32,697 bases of DNA from Pseudomonas sp. (GCF_030690725.1 NZ_JAUYGD010000005.1:1-32697); one strand, 5' to 3'. Counted from the first letter of the stretch, positions 16,868-24,851 are shown. Made by a program: numbers and translations. Notes: generated by a model from the letters alone, not told the origin.

Positions 16868-16895
16868 AAAACCCCAGCTCAGCGGCTGGGGTTTT
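16868..16895. terminator. Bidirectional terminator between the DUF4404 gene and queF
   Basis: An 11-bp perfect stem (AAAACCCCAGC / GCTGGGGTTTT) encloses a 6-base loop. It lies between two convergent stop codons at 16849 and 16899. Confidence 0.88.
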
Positions 16896-16898
16896 CTG

Positions 16899-17729
16899 TT
16901 ACTGGCGCACCAAACGCTGATTATCCGGGCTGATGGGCCCGCTGCTGCGATAGGGGTTGATGTCCAACCCGCCACGCCGCACGTAACGCGCATACACCGT
17001 CAGATGCTCAGGCTTGAGCAGGCGCTGCAGGTCGAGAAAGATTCGCTCCACGCACTGCTCATGAAAATCCGCATGCTGGCGAAAGCTCACCAGGTACGCC
17101 AGCAGGCTGGCGTGATCCAGCGCCAAGCCACGGTACTGCACCACCAGCGTTCCCCAATCCGGCTGGCCGGTGACCGGGCAATTGGATTTGAGCAGATGGC
17201 TGTGCAGACTTTCCTCGACCACTCGCGCGGTATCGCAACGCAGCAGTTCAGGCTGCGGCTGCGCATAGTTGCTGATGGCGACATCCAGCTCATCAACACA
17301 GACACCTGGCGCGGCCTGCACACCTTCGGCCGTCACCTCGGCCAAGCTACGCACGCGCACGCCAACCGGCTTGCCGGCGGCTGCCGAGAGGTCCTGCACC
17401 AGCACCGCCACCAGTTCGTCAGCGTTGCTGAACACCGACTGGTTAAGCGAGTTGAGGTACAGCTTGAAGGATTTCGACTCGATGATATTCGGCGAGTCGG
17501 CGGGAATGGCGAACTCACCCATGGCCACCACCGGCTTGCCCGACGGCAACAGCCAGGACAGCTCGAAACAGTTCCAGAAATCCACGCCCTGATACGGCAG
17601 TGTCTCGGCGCTCAGGCCCAGTTCGGCCCACTTCGCGGCACGCGGAATCGGGAACAACAAAGAAGGGGTGTAGGTAGCGATGTACTCGCTGGATTTGCCC
17701 AGTGGCGAATCTTCGGCGGCGGGATGCAT
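16899..17729 (-). CDS. queF: NADPH-dependent 7-cyano-7-deazaguanine (preQ0) reductase, type II
   Basis: This 276-residue enzyme reduces preQ0 to preQ1 in queuosine biosynthesis, a tRNA anticodon modification. It has the two-lobed T-fold architecture of long (YqcD/E. coli-type) QueF. The N-lobe holds the QueF motif [14 protein letters not shown] (84-97) and the C-lobe holds catalytic C184 ([14 protein letters not shown]) with D191. ATG 17729 gives the family length. A longer reading to 17825 adds 32 unrelated residues and crosses the likely promoter. It follows pyrF by 95 bases on the same strand. Confidence 0.96.
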   Translation of the reverse strand: MHPAAEDSPLGKSSEYIATYTPSLLFPIPRAAKWAELGLSAETLPYQGVDFWNCFELSWLLPSGKPVVAMGEFAIPADSPNIIESKSFKLYLNSLNQSVFSNADELVAVLVQDLSAAAGKPVGVRVRSLAEVTAEGVQAAPGVCVDELDVAISNYAQPQPELLRCDTARVVEESLHSHLLKSNCPVTGQPDWGTLVVQYRGLALDHASLLAYLVSFRQHADFHEQCVERIFLDLQRLLKPEHLTVYARYVRRGGLDINPYRSSGPISPDNQRLVRQ

Positions 17730-17759
17730 GGAGAAAACCTGGCTAGTCGAGACGCGGCG

Positions 17760-17770
17760 ATTGTATACAA
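17760..17770 (-). promoter_or_regulatory. Candidate -10 of queF within a TTGTATACAA palindrome
   Basis: On the minus strand TACAAT (17760-17765) is a good -10, 31 bases upstream of the queF ATG. It overlaps the perfect 10-bp palindrome TTGTATACAA (17761-17770). No convincing -35 is seen. A palindrome over the -10 could be an operator. Confidence 0.4.
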
Positions 17771-17824
17771 CTTTCAAAGCAGATTCAGTGCGGCAAGACC
17801 GATACCGGCCTTGCCGCAGCAGCA

Positions 17825-18523
17825 TCAGGCCAGCTCAGCCACCACAGCCGCCAACGCCTGGGCAGGATTGGCTGCCTGGCTGATCGGCCGGCCGATCACC
17901 AGATAATCCGAGCCTACATCCAACGCCTGACGCGGCGTCAGAATACGGCGCTGGTCATCCTGCGCGCTGCCGGCCGGACGAATCCCCGGCGTTACCAGCT
18001 GCAACGCCGGATAAGCGGCCTTCAGCGCTTGCGCTTCCTGAGCCGAACACACCAGGCCATCCAGACCGGCCTGCGCCGCCAGCCCCGCCAGACGCAGCAC
18101 CTGCGCCTGCGGTTCGAGATCCAGGCCCACGCCGGCTAGGTCTTCGCGCTCCATGCTGGTCAGCACGGTTACGCCGATCAGCAGCGGTTTGGCTCCAGCA
18201 AGCTTGTCCAGGGTTTCGCGGCAGGCCGCCATCATGCGCAGGCCACCCGAGCAGTGCACATTGACCATCCACACACCCATCTCCGCCGCGGCTTTGACCG
18301 CCATGGCGGTGGTATTGGGAATGTCGTGGAATTTCAGATCGAGGAACACCTCGAAGCCCTTGCCGGCCAGCACATTGACGATCTCCGGCCCGCAACGGGT
18401 GAACAGCTCTTTACCCACTTTTACCCGGCACAACGTGGGATCAAGCTGATCAGCCAATGCCAGCGCGGCATCACGGGTCGGGAAATCCAGGGCAACGATG
18501 ATCGGGGTCTGGCAAGCGGACAT
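17825..18523 (-). CDS. pyrF: Orotidine 5'-phosphate decarboxylase
   Basis: This 232-residue TIM-barrel enzyme converts OMP to UMP, the last step of pyrimidine synthesis. The active-site cluster is [11 protein letters not shown] (61-71), with K64 and D67. The N-terminal [11 protein letters not shown] and the C-terminal phosphate-binding VTPGIR and VIGRPIS complete the signature. ATG 18523 ([13 protein letters not shown]) matches the family start. Readings from 18619 add 32 unconserved residues and cross a likely promoter. queF lies downstream on the same strand, but a queF -10 in the gap suggests separate control. Confidence 0.97.
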   Translation of the reverse strand: MSACQTPIIVALDFPTRDAALALADQLDPTLCRVKVGKELFTRCGPEIVNVLAGKGFEVFLDLKFHDIPNTTAMAVKAAAEMGVWMVNVHCSGGLRMMAACRETLDKLAGAKPLLIGVTVLTSMEREDLAGVGLDLEPQAQVLRLAGLAAQAGLDGLVCSAQEAQALKAAYPALQLVTPGIRPAGSAQDDQRRILTPRQALDVGSDYLVIGRPISQAANPAQALAAVVAELA

Positions 18524-18557
18524 GGGCAGGCTCTCGGGCAAGACAAATTCGGCGCGC

Positions 18558-18563
18558 ATTGTA
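18558..18563 (-). promoter_or_regulatory. Candidate -10 of pyrF with GCGCGCC discriminator
   Basis: On the minus strand TACAAT is followed directly by GCGCGCC, a very GC-rich discriminator. The start site would be near 18551, giving a leader of about 28 bases before the pyrF ATG. No good -35 was found. Confidence 0.4.
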
Positions 18564-18637
18564 GCGGATGCGCCACCCGCTTGCCGCTCCGGTGATCCGC
18601 TCGCATCGCTCATGCTCAAGCAGATAAGCGCTTGCCG

Positions 18638-19108
18638 CTACTCGGCAGGCTCAGCCACAAGCACATCCGGCGCCGCAAACGCCTGACGAAAGCTAAACGC
18701 CTGCGCGCTGGCGCCCTGCTCACGCAGCAAGGTCAGGCGCTCGGCAGCCTCCTGCACCGAGGGCCGATGCCCCGCCGGCACCCACCACAGCACCATATGC
18801 GCCGCACTGACCTTGCTGAACCACTCCTGGCGGCGCTTGAGCATCTCGGTATGGGCGGACTTGTAGACGTAATCGCTGAGCGCCTGCACATCGCGCCATA
18901 CCGACAGATTCACCAGCACATCGTCACCAAACGGGCGAAACGCCGTGGCATCGCCCGCCTCGTCCTGCAAGCGCCAGACATAACCGGGCGAGGCTTCCGC
19001 CAGCGCATTGATGCGCTCCAGATTGGCGACAAAGTCGGCCATGCTTGGCGACTCCAGTGGCGCCTTCATCGTGGCGATATTCAACTGCGCGAGTTGATAG
19101 CTCGACAT
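18638..19108 (-). CDS. DUF3291 domain protein
   Basis: This 156-residue soluble protein has the DUF3291 pattern: YQLAQLNIATMKAPLESPSMADFVANLERINALAE, PGYVWRLQDEAGDATAFRPF, then VNLSVWRDVQALSDYVYKSAHTEMLKRRQEWF and a WWVPAGHRPSVQEA segment. The fold resembles dimeric alpha/beta-barrel monooxygenase-like proteins, but no activity is established. ATG 19108 is preferred, with AAGGAG upstream. A TTG at 19111 is an alternative. It precedes pyrF by 114 bases on the same strand and probably forms its own unit. Confidence 0.85.
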   Translation of the reverse strand: MSSYQLAQLNIATMKAPLESPSMADFVANLERINALAEASPGYVWRLQDEAGDATAFRPFGDDVLVNLSVWRDVQALSDYVYKSAHTEMLKRRQEWFSKVSAAHMVLWWVPAGHRPSVQEAAERLTLLREQGASAQAFSFRQAFAAPDVLVAEPAE

Positions 19109-19161
19109 CAATGTCTCTCCTTATTTATATAAATCCCTGAATAACCACGGCCCTCAGCCGC

Positions 19162-19395
19162 TTAGCGCGCCAGCGGATCATCCCAGAATGAACGCTCGCT
19201 TTCCTGGATAACATCCGCGCGGCTTAAGCCGAGGTCCTTCAATGCCGCATCATCGAGCATGGCCAGGCGCCGGCGCTGCTCGGCCAGCTGCCACCAGCGG
19301 GAAAACTGGCGACTAACCGCCCGCAGTATTGCAAACGGCCGGCGGCCCTGTAAGCGCCCGGCACTGGCTATTGCATAACCTTTTTGACCTTTCAT
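19162..19395 (-). CDS. DUF1127 (YjiS-like) small protein
   Basis: This 77-residue, arginine-rich protein carries a C-terminal DUF1127 motif: RQFSRWWQLAEQRRRLAMLDDAALKDLGLSRADV. Such proteins in other bacteria have been tied to RNA binding and phosphate or carbon metabolism, but function here is unknown. ATG 19395 has AAGGAGG 8 bases upstream and is clearly the start. Longer readings to 19449 lack support. It is divergent from a LysR gene and may be its target. Confidence 0.88.
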   Translation of the reverse strand: MKGQKGYAIASAGRLQGRRPFAILRAVSRQFSRWWQLAEQRRRLAMLDDAALKDLGLSRADVIQESERSFWDDPLAR

Positions 19396-19437
19396 CTCGT
19401 CGCCCTCCTTGTGGGGTTGGCGACAGTCTCGCGCTGG

Positions 19438-19451
19438 GATTATGATCAATC
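19438..19451. promoter_or_regulatory. GATT-N6-AATC inverted repeat between the DUF1127 gene and lysR
   Basis: GATT (19438-19441) and AATC (19448-19451) flank ATGATC in the 97-base divergent gap. Dyads of this size with A/T arms are typical of LysR boxes. It lies about 42 bases from each start codon, a position suited to repressing lysR and activating the divergent gene. Confidence 0.4.
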
Positions 19452-19492
19452 CAACGAATGTTTCTTATGCAATGCATCTCGGAGATTGATGT

Positions 19493-20347
19493 ATGGCCAG
19501 CTACCCGAGCATCGACAGCGAGCTGCTGCGCACCTTTGTCGCGATTGCCGATCACGGCGGTTTTACCCGCGCTGCGGAAATGGTCAACCGCACCCAGTCG
19601 GCCGTCAGCATGCAGATGAAGCGCTTGGAGGAAGATGTGGTGCAGCGCCCGCTGTTTCTGCGCGACGGGCGCCAGTTCAGCCTCACCGCCGAAGGCCAAT
19701 TACTGCTCGGCTATGCCCGGCGCATTCTCAAATTGCACAGTGAAGTGATGACCAGCATGCGTGCCCCGCATATGGTTGGCACCGTGCGCATCGGCACCCC
19801 GGACGACTATGTGATGCGCTTTATGCCGGGCATTCTTTCGCGCTTCGCCCAAGCCTACCCGCTGGTGCAGGTGGAATTGCACTGCGAGCCATCCTTCCAG
19901 TTGCTGCAACGCCAAGACCTCGACCTAACCATCGTCACCCGCGAGCCCGGCACCGAAATTGGCCAACTGCTGCGCCAAGAACGAATTGTCTGGGCTGAGG
20001 CCCAGGGCTTCAGCCCGCACGAGCAGGAACCGCTGCCGCTGGCGATGTTCAATGCGCAGTGCTTCTGCCGTTCCTGGGCCTGCAACGCGCTGGACGCCAT
20101 GGAGCGCGAATACCGTATCGCCTACACCAGCCCAAGCCTGTCGGCGATCATGGCGGTCGTCAGTGCGGGCCTGGCGATTACCGCGCAGCTGCAAAGCCTG
20201 ATTACCCCGGACATGCGCATCATCGGCACTGCCGAGGGCCTGCCGGTGATGCCCTCCGCCAGTATCGTATTGCTGCGTAACAGCCAGACCCAGTCGCAGG
20301 TCACCGAGACCCTGGCCGAACAAATCGTCGAAGGTTTCAGACTTTAA
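19493..20347 (+). CDS. LysR-family transcriptional regulator
   Basis: This 284-residue regulator has an N-terminal winged helix-turn-helix (about 8-67, SELLRTFVAIADHGGFTRAAEMVNRTQSAVSMQMKRLEE) and a periplasmic-binding-protein-like effector domain (about 95-284, VRIGTPDDYVMRFMPGILSRFAQAYP). The effector is unknown. GGAG lies 8 bases upstream of the ATG. It is divergent from the DUF1127 gene with a candidate operator between them. Its last 11 bases overlap the convergent TauE/SafE gene. A similar LysR gene lies near pyrF in PAO1 (PA2877 by memory). Confidence 0.93.
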   Translation: MASYPSIDSELLRTFVAIADHGGFTRAAEMVNRTQSAVSMQMKRLEEDVVQRPLFLRDGRQFSLTAEGQLLLGYARRILKLHSEVMTSMRAPHMVGTVRIGTPDDYVMRFMPGILSRFAQAYPLVQVELHCEPSFQLLQRQDLDLTIVTREPGTEIGQLLRQERIVWAEAQGFSPHEQEPLPLAMFNAQCFCRSWACNALDAMEREYRIAYTSPSLSAIMAVVSAGLAITAQLQSLITPDMRIIGTAEGLPVMPSASIVLLRNSQTQSQVTETLAEQIVEGFRL

Positions 20348-21092
20348 GCGCGAGCAATACCGCGCAAAGCAGCAGAAAACCGGCAAACAACCCGCGCAGA
20401 ACGCGCTCTGGCAGCGCATGGGCGCACTTCACGCCCCAGCTGATGCTGAGCAAACCGCCCAGCGCCAGGGGCGCCCCCAGCAGCCAATCGACGTGATCAT
20501 GCACGGCATAGGTCGCCAGGGTGACGGCCGTACTTGGTGCCGCCAACGCCAGAGAAAGCCCCTGCGCGACCACCTGACTGGTGCCGAATACCGTGGTCAG
20601 CACCGGCGTGGCCAACACCGCGCCGCCTACGCCGAACAGGCCGCCGAGCAAACCGGCACCGCTGCCCAGCAGCGTTAGCCAAGGCCAGGGATAGCGCATC
20701 CCCACCGAGAGCATGGCCGGCTTGCTGTACAGCCGCGAGAGGTTATAGACCGCCAGCAGCACCAGGAAAACCACGAAACCCAGACGCATGCGATCTGCAT
20801 CCAGGGTCACCGCCCAACCGGCGCCCACTACGGCAAACAGCAAGCTGGTCACCGCCAGGGCCAGGGCATGGCGCCAGTCGATACGGTTGCGCTGGTGGTA
20901 TCGCCACAGCGCCAACAGCACATTGGGCACCACCATCACCAGAGCCGTGCCTTGCGCCAACTGCTGATCCAGGCCAAAAAACACCCCCAGCGCCGGGATG
21001 GCGATCAACCCACCGCCAATTCCAAACAGGCCACCCAAGGTGCCGAGGGCAAGTCCAAGCAGAAGGTTCAAGGCAAAGTCGAGCAAGGTCAT
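20337..21092 (-). CDS. TauE/SafE family sulfite/anion permease
   Basis: This 251-residue inner-membrane protein has about eight hydrophobic segments in two homologous halves. Each half opens with the glycine-rich family motif: GTLGGLFGIGGGLIAIPAL near 15-33 and AGLLGGLFGVGGAVLATPVL near 150. Family members move sulfite, sulfoacetate or other organosulfur anions. The substrate here is unknown. ATG 21092 has GGAG 7 bases upstream. Longer readings to 21152 add 20 polar residues and run into the divergent promoter region. It is divergent from a second LysR gene, which probably controls it. Confidence 0.9.
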   Translation of the reverse strand: MTLLDFALNLLLGLALGTLGGLFGIGGGLIAIPALGVFFGLDQQLAQGTALVMVVPNVLLALWRYHQRNRIDWRHALALAVTSLLFAVVGAGWAVTLDADRMRLGFVVFLVLLAVYNLSRLYSKPAMLSVGMRYPWPWLTLLGSGAGLLGGLFGVGGAVLATPVLTTVFGTSQVVAQGLSLALAAPSTAVTLATYAVHDHVDWLLGAPLALGGLLSISWGVKCAHALPERVLRGLFAGFLLLCAVLLALKV

Positions 21093-21198
21093 CAGCGGGC
21101 TCCAGAGTGATGCCGCACAGCGTAGACATTCGCCACTAGCCGCGAAACGCACAGCAACGCAAAATGGCTATGCATATAACGCACAGCAAGGGCTGACC

Positions 21199-22155
21199 AT
21201 GAACCCCGATAGCCTGACCGACCAGCTCAGCCTGTTTCTCGATGTGCTGGAAACCGGCAGCTTTTCCGCCGCAGCCCGTCGCCACCCGCTGACGCCCTCG
21301 GCAGTGGCTAGGCGCATCGATGCCCTGGAACGCTCATTAGGCAGCAGCCTGTTCAGCCGCAACACCCATGCCGTGCGCGCCACGTCTGCCGGCCTAGCCT
21401 TTGCCGAGCGCGCGCGGCGCATTCTCGCCGAGTTGCACCTGGCCCGCGCCGAAGCCGTATCACTGAGCAGCGCACCGGAAGGGTTGATTCGTATTGACGC
21501 ACCCGCGCCATTCGGTCGACGCCACTTGGCCCCGGCGATTGCCGAGTTTCTGGTCGCCTATCCGGGACTGGATGTGCAACTACGACTGATCGACAGCTTC
21601 GTCGATCTGCATGGCACCCACCTGGGAGAGGTCGATCTGGTGCTGCGCATCGGTCCGCTGGCCGATACGCGCCTGGTCGCCACGGCGCTATCGCCCATGG
21701 TCCGAGTCGTCTGCGCCAGCCCTGACTACCTGGCGCGTCGCGGTGTACCGCGCAGCCCTGATGAGCTGCAGGAACATGACGGCCTCGACTGGGACAGCCT
21801 GGCGCCGCCCTATGCCTGGCGCTTCGAGCAGGACGGCAAACTGCAGCTGTGCCGCCCCAAACGTCTGCGCATGACCGCCAACAACGCCGAAGCGCTGCTG
21901 TTCAGCACCCTCGCCGGCCTGGGCATTGCTCATTTGCCGACCTGGCTGATTAGCGATTACCTGCTGCGCGGCGAACTGCTGCCGCTGTTTTGCGAAAACG
22001 GCCTGCCCGCTCCCGAGCCCAGCGGCATCTACGCCCTGCGCCTGGAGCGCGAAACCGACTCACGCAGCCGCTTGTTGCTGGAGTTTCTCAAGACCCGCTT
22101 TGGCCCGGTAGCGCCCTGGGATCTGGCGCTGCAAAGTGGCCTGCAGCGCAGCTAA
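21199..22155 (+). CDS. LysR-family transcriptional regulator, divergent from the TauE/SafE permease
   Basis: This 318-residue regulator has a winged helix-turn-helix at about 8-66 (LSLFLDVLETGSFSAAARRHPLTPSAVARRIDALE) and a LysR effector domain at about 93-300 (GLIRIDAPAPFGRRHLAPAIAEFL). The pattern GLIRIDAP with RHLAP is that of the DhcR/CrgA-like subgroup. ATG 21199 with AAGGG upstream lies at the natural family start. An upstream reading to 20998 runs antisense through the permease gene and is rejected. The 106-base divergent gap probably holds a shared control region, in which no operator was defined. The effector is unknown. Confidence 0.92.
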   Translation: MNPDSLTDQLSLFLDVLETGSFSAAARRHPLTPSAVARRIDALERSLGSSLFSRNTHAVRATSAGLAFAERARRILAELHLARAEAVSLSSAPEGLIRIDAPAPFGRRHLAPAIAEFLVAYPGLDVQLRLIDSFVDLHGTHLGEVDLVLRIGPLADTRLVATALSPMVRVVCASPDYLARRGVPRSPDELQEHDGLDWDSLAPPYAWRFEQDGKLQLCRPKRLRMTANNAEALLFSTLAGLGIAHLPTWLISDYLLRGELLPLFCENGLPAPEPSGIYALRLERETDSRSRLLLEFLKTRFGPVAPWDLALQSGLQRS

Positions 22156-22181
22156 ACGCTGTCGGTAAACCACAGGCATAA

Positions 22182-22208
22182 AAAAACCCGACTCAAGGTC
22201 GGGCTTTT
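22182..22208. terminator. Bidirectional terminator between lysR and efp
   Basis: A 6-bp GC stem (CCCGAC / GTCGGG) with a 5-base loop is flanked by A6 and T5 runs. It lies between convergent stop codons at 22155 and 22232. Confidence 0.8.
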
Positions 22209-22231
22209 TACTCTCGCCGTTAAAGCCGATC

Positions 22232-22804
22232 TTAAACCGGAGCTTTAGCGCGGGATTTGTACTCACCGGTACGGGTGTCGATTTCGATCCAGTCGTCGAT
22301 GTTGCAGAAGTCAGCGACTTTGATCTCGGTACCGTTGCTCAGCTTGGCTGGCTTCATCACTTTGCCGGAAGTGTCGCCACGGGCGGAACCTTCGGTGTAG
22401 GTGATCTGGCGAACGATGGTGGTCGGCAGGTCAACCGAAACCACTTTGCCTTCAAAGAATACGGCTTCGCAGACGTCGGTCATGCCATCAACGATGTACG
22501 GCATTACGCTTTCCAGATCGTCTTTGTTCAGCTCGTACTGGTTGAACTCTTGGTCCATAAAGACGAAGTTCGGCTCGCTGTAGTACGAATAGGTCACGTC
22601 TACGCGATCGAGGATCACCGGCTCCATTTTGTCGTCGGCTTTGTACACGGTTTCAGTCGAGGAACCGCTCAGCAGGTTCTTCAGCTTCATTTTAACGATG
22701 GCGCTGTTACGACCGGACTTGGTGAATTCGGCCTTCTGGATCAGCCAAGGTTGGCCGTCGATCAGGGCCACACTGTTGGGCTTCATTTCTTGTGCGGTTT
22801 TCAT
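22232..22804 (-). CDS. efp: Elongation factor P, arginine-32 type
   Basis: This 190-residue factor relieves ribosomes stalled at polyproline by binding between the P and E sites. Its three domains are a KOW-like domain (1-65) and two OB-folds (66-190). The loop tip reads KSGRN with Arg at residue 32, the residue rhamnosylated by EarP in P. aeruginosa. Lysine-type EF-P would have Lys there. It follows earP on the same strand after 46 bases. A good -10 (TATGAT, 22850-22855) overlaps the earP stop, so efp may have its own promoter as well as read-through. Confidence 0.98.
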   Translation of the reverse strand: MKTAQEMKPNSVALIDGQPWLIQKAEFTKSGRNSAIVKMKLKNLLSGSSTETVYKADDKMEPVILDRVDVTYSYYSEPNFVFMDQEFNQYELNKDDLESVMPYIVDGMTDVCEAVFFEGKVVSVDLPTTIVRQITYTEGSARGDTSGKVMKPAKLSNGTEIKVADFCNIDDWIEIDTRTGEYKSRAKAPV

Positions 22805-22850
22805 ACGAATATCCGGGTTTGGATGGAATTACAAAATTCTTGGCCGCGTA

Positions 22851-23984
22851 TCATAGCCAATTTAGGTAAAACTGCACCAGCGCCTCGGCAAGATCGGCCT
22901 GAGAGGCCCGTTGCAGACACCACTGCTCGGCATGTGCCTGCTGCTCTGGCCAGCCTTGTAACAGCTGATCCCAGCTTTCTTTGACTGACTGACCGCTATT
23001 CCAGGCATGCCACAGCTCGACCAGGGCCCGCTGCCCACCCGCTGACAAACCCTCCTTATAGAGAGCAAGAAACGCGTCGAGCTTTTCCAGGTGGGCGTTG
23101 TCCGCCTGCTCATAGATATGCCAGAGCAACGGCCGCCCGGCCCATTGCGCGCGGACGAAGGAGTCCTCCCCGCGCACCGCATTGACATCACAACTCCACA
23201 GCAGCCGGTCGTACTGATCCTGCTGGATAAACGGCAGCACCTGGATATGCAGTTGGCCGCGCTGCTGCATATCGCCAGCACGCATAGCTGTGCAACCGAG
23301 CCAAGCTTGCAGATCCGTCAGAATGCGCCCTTCCGGCACCAGTAACTGGCTGGCTTGCGCGTCAGTAGCCAATACATCCAGCCAACTGGCTAGCGCAGCG
23401 TTCTCATAGGCAAACAGAGAGATCAGCCGCGCGCCAGGCAACGGCGTTACACCAACGCTGCGCAGAAACACTTCGCGGGCGCTGCTATCGGCCTGAAACG
23501 CCCGGCGCTGCACCAGCAGTTCACGCTCGCGCAACAAGCCACCGCTGCCTGCGCTAAAGCCGGGGAAGAAGAAGAACTTCGACAAACCATTGGACTGTAA
23601 TGAAGGCAAGCCGTGGCAGCCCTCCACCCAGTCCTCGGCGCTCAGGTACTCCAGATTGAGCCAGAGCGGTTTTTGCGCACGCTGCGCCATCGCGGCTATG
23701 TAGGCGGCTGGCAACTCACAGGCAAACGCCTCGATCACCACATCCGCAGGCTCAACCGCCTGCCACTCGGCACGCCACAAACAGACCTCAACGCCCTGCT
23801 GGGTTTGCCGCTGCGCCTGCGCATCAGCCTGCGGACACAAACGCACAAACGCGCCCAGATCATCCACCCACAGCCGCACCGCCAGACCATGCTCGGCCAC
23901 CAACTGCCGCGCCAACCGCCAGGTCACCCCGATATCGCCGTAGTTATCGACAACGCTGCAGAAAATGTCCCAAGTCGCCTTCAT
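22851..23984 (-). CDS. earP: EF-P arginine rhamnosyltransferase
   Basis: This 377-residue GT-B glycosyltransferase transfers rhamnose from dTDP-rhamnose to Arg32 of EF-P. The N-terminus reads WDIFCSVVDNYGDIGVTWRLARQL, with D13 and D17. Further on VRGEDS places Glu at residue 273. These three match the catalytic or binding residues reported for Pseudomonas EarP, at the same numbers. The C-terminal Rossmann half contains the nucleotide-sugar site (RGEDSFVRAQWAGRPLLWHIY). I chose ATG 23984, since a TTG at 23996 adds only MGLG. efp lies 46 bases downstream, giving an earP-efp unit. Confidence 0.97.
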   Translation of the reverse strand: MKATWDIFCSVVDNYGDIGVTWRLARQLVAEHGLAVRLWVDDLGAFVRLCPQADAQAQRQTQQGVEVCLWRAEWQAVEPADVVIEAFACELPAAYIAAMAQRAQKPLWLNLEYLSAEDWVEGCHGLPSLQSNGLSKFFFFPGFSAGSGGLLRERELLVQRRAFQADSSAREVFLRSVGVTPLPGARLISLFAYENAALASWLDVLATDAQASQLLVPEGRILTDLQAWLGCTAMRAGDMQQRGQLHIQVLPFIQQDQYDRLLWSCDVNAVRGEDSFVRAQWAGRPLLWHIYEQADNAHLEKLDAFLALYKEGLSAGGQRALVELWHAWNSGQSVKESWDQLLQGWPEQQAHAEQWCLQRASQADLAEALVQFYLNWL

Positions 23985-24069
23985 GCCCAACCCCAATCGT
24001 CAGGCGCGCAGTCTAACAAGCGCCCGGCGACGGTAGTTTGACACTGAACCCACTGGCCGATAAATGACG

Positions 24070-24098
24070 TTAACAAAACGTACGTTTTGCCGTACGCT
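24070..24098 (+). promoter_or_regulatory. YefM-YoeB promoter with long and short operator palindromes
   Basis: A perfect 16-bp palindrome CAAAACGTACGTTTTG (24074-24089) has the core CGTACG at 24079-24084. A second CGTACG lies at 24091-24096, exactly 12 bp centre to centre. E. coli yefM-yoeB uses the same long-plus-short layout with TGTACA cores at 12-bp spacing. A promoter, TTAACA (24070-24075), 17 bases, TACGCT (24093-24098), is overlapped by both sites. The repressor would be YefM, with YoeB as corepressor. Confidence 0.7.
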
Positions 24099-24127
24099 AT
24101 GCGCAACGACATAGGAGGCCGAGCCCC

Positions 24128-24370
24128 ATGCAAACCCTAACCGCAAGCGAAGCACGCACAAACCTGTACCGGCTGATGGATCAATCTGCCGAATCGCACC
24201 AGCCCATCCTCATTTCAGGTAAGCGCACCAACTCTGTTCTGGTGTCGGCCGAAGATTGGGACGCGATTCAAGAGACTCTGTATCTGCTGTCAGTTCCTGG
24301 CATGCGCGAGTCGATCAAAGAAGGCATGGCCGAGCCGGTCGAGGAATGCGCTAAGGAACTGGATTGGTGA
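24128..24370 (+). CDS. yefM: Antitoxin YefM (Phd/YefM family)
   Basis: This 80-residue antitoxin has an N-terminal Phd/YefM DNA-binding and dimer domain (about 1-50: LTASEARTNLYRLMDQ, then PILISGKRTNSVLVSAEDWDAIQETLYLL). An acidic C-terminal tail (AEPVEECAKELDW) would wrap the toxin. A strong AGGAGG precedes the ATG. Its stop overlaps the toxin start as GTGA, coupling the two. The operator upstream implies autorepression. The pair lies between the core genes earP and tRNA-Ser, suggesting acquisition. Confidence 0.93.
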   Translation: MQTLTASEARTNLYRLMDQSAESHQPILISGKRTNSVLVSAEDWDAIQETLYLLSVPGMRESIKEGMAEPVEECAKELDW

Positions 24371-24630
24371 ATTGGCAGCTCGTCTACACAAAGCAAGCTC
24401 AGAAAGATGCACAGAAACTGGCAGCGGCTGGCTTAAAGGACAAAGCTAAAGCCCTGCTGGCAGTCGTACAGGAAAACCCGTTTCAGAACCCTCCTCCCTA
24501 TGAAAAGCTGGTCGGGGATCTCGCCGGGGCCTACTCACGCCGCATCAACATTCAGCATCGGCTGGTCTATATGGTGCTGCAGGATGAACAGGTGGTGAAG
24601 GTTCTACGGCTCTGGTCGCACTACGACTGA
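24367..24630 (+). CDS. yoeB: Toxin YoeB (Txe/YoeB family mRNA interferase)
   Basis: This 87-residue RelE-fold ribosome-dependent endoribonuclease cleaves mRNA in the A site. Catalytic residues are in place: E46 (PPYEKL), R59 (SRRI) and the terminal H85-Y86 (LWSHYD). The NPF and HRLVY motifs are typical of Txe/YoeB. I chose GTG 24367, which overlaps the antitoxin stop by four bases. A TTG at 24364 adds one residue. With intact catalytic residues it should be active and held in check by YefM. No terminator acting in its direction is evident, since the nearest hairpin serves tRNA-Ser from the other side. Confidence 0.93.
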   Translation: MNWQLVYTKQAQKDAQKLAAAGLKDKAKALLAVVQENPFQNPPPYEKLVGDLAGAYSRRINIQHRLVYMVLQDEQVVKVLRLWSHYD

Positions 24631-24675
24631 TAAAGGTTTTCGACACTCTATCGACACCACCAAACGCCAGAAAGC

Positions 24676-24708
24676 AAAAAGCCCCGACAACTTGTTAGTC
24701 ATCAGGGC
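24676..24708 (-). terminator. Intrinsic terminator of tRNA-Ser
   Basis: On the minus strand a stem of about 12 bp with several G-U pairs (5' arm GCCCTGATGACT, 3' arm AGTTGTCGGGGC, loop AACA) is followed by TTTTTGC. It lies 16 bases past the tRNA 3' end. In the plus direction there is no T-run. Confidence 0.75.
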
Positions 24709-24724
24709 CTTAGCTGAATCAATA

Positions 24725-24814
24725 TGGCGGTGAAGGAGAGATTCGAACTCTCGATACGATTTCTCGTATACACACTTTCCAGGCGTGCTCCTTAAGCCAC
24801 TCGGACACTTCACC
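24725..24814 (-). tRNA. tRNA-Ser, anticodon GGA
   Basis: The minus strand gives a 90-nt tRNA with encoded CCA (24725-24727), discriminator G and acceptor GGTGAAG pairing with CTTCACC. The anticodon loop CTGGAAA gives GGA, which reads UCC and UCU. The long variable arm (TATACGAGAAATCGTATC) is characteristic of class II tRNA-Ser. It lies next to the toxin-antitoxin pair. Confidence 0.97.
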
Positions 24815-24851
24815 GGGGCTCGACCGGCATTGCTGTCTGTCGAGGCGCGCT

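Noticed and set aside
17730..17825. N-terminal extension of QueF by 32 residues
   Set aside because: The extension is not family-like, spans a likely -10 box, and begins exactly at the pyrF stop region by chance.
20998..21198. N-terminal extension of the second LysR protein
   Set aside because: It runs antisense through the permease start, is Pro/Ser/Arg-rich, and the family N-terminus begins at 21199 with a ribosome site.
24631..24675. Short repeat TCGACAC next to tRNA-Ser as a possible attachment site
   Set aside because: It is only 7 bases, does not match the tRNA 3' end, and no integrase gene is near.
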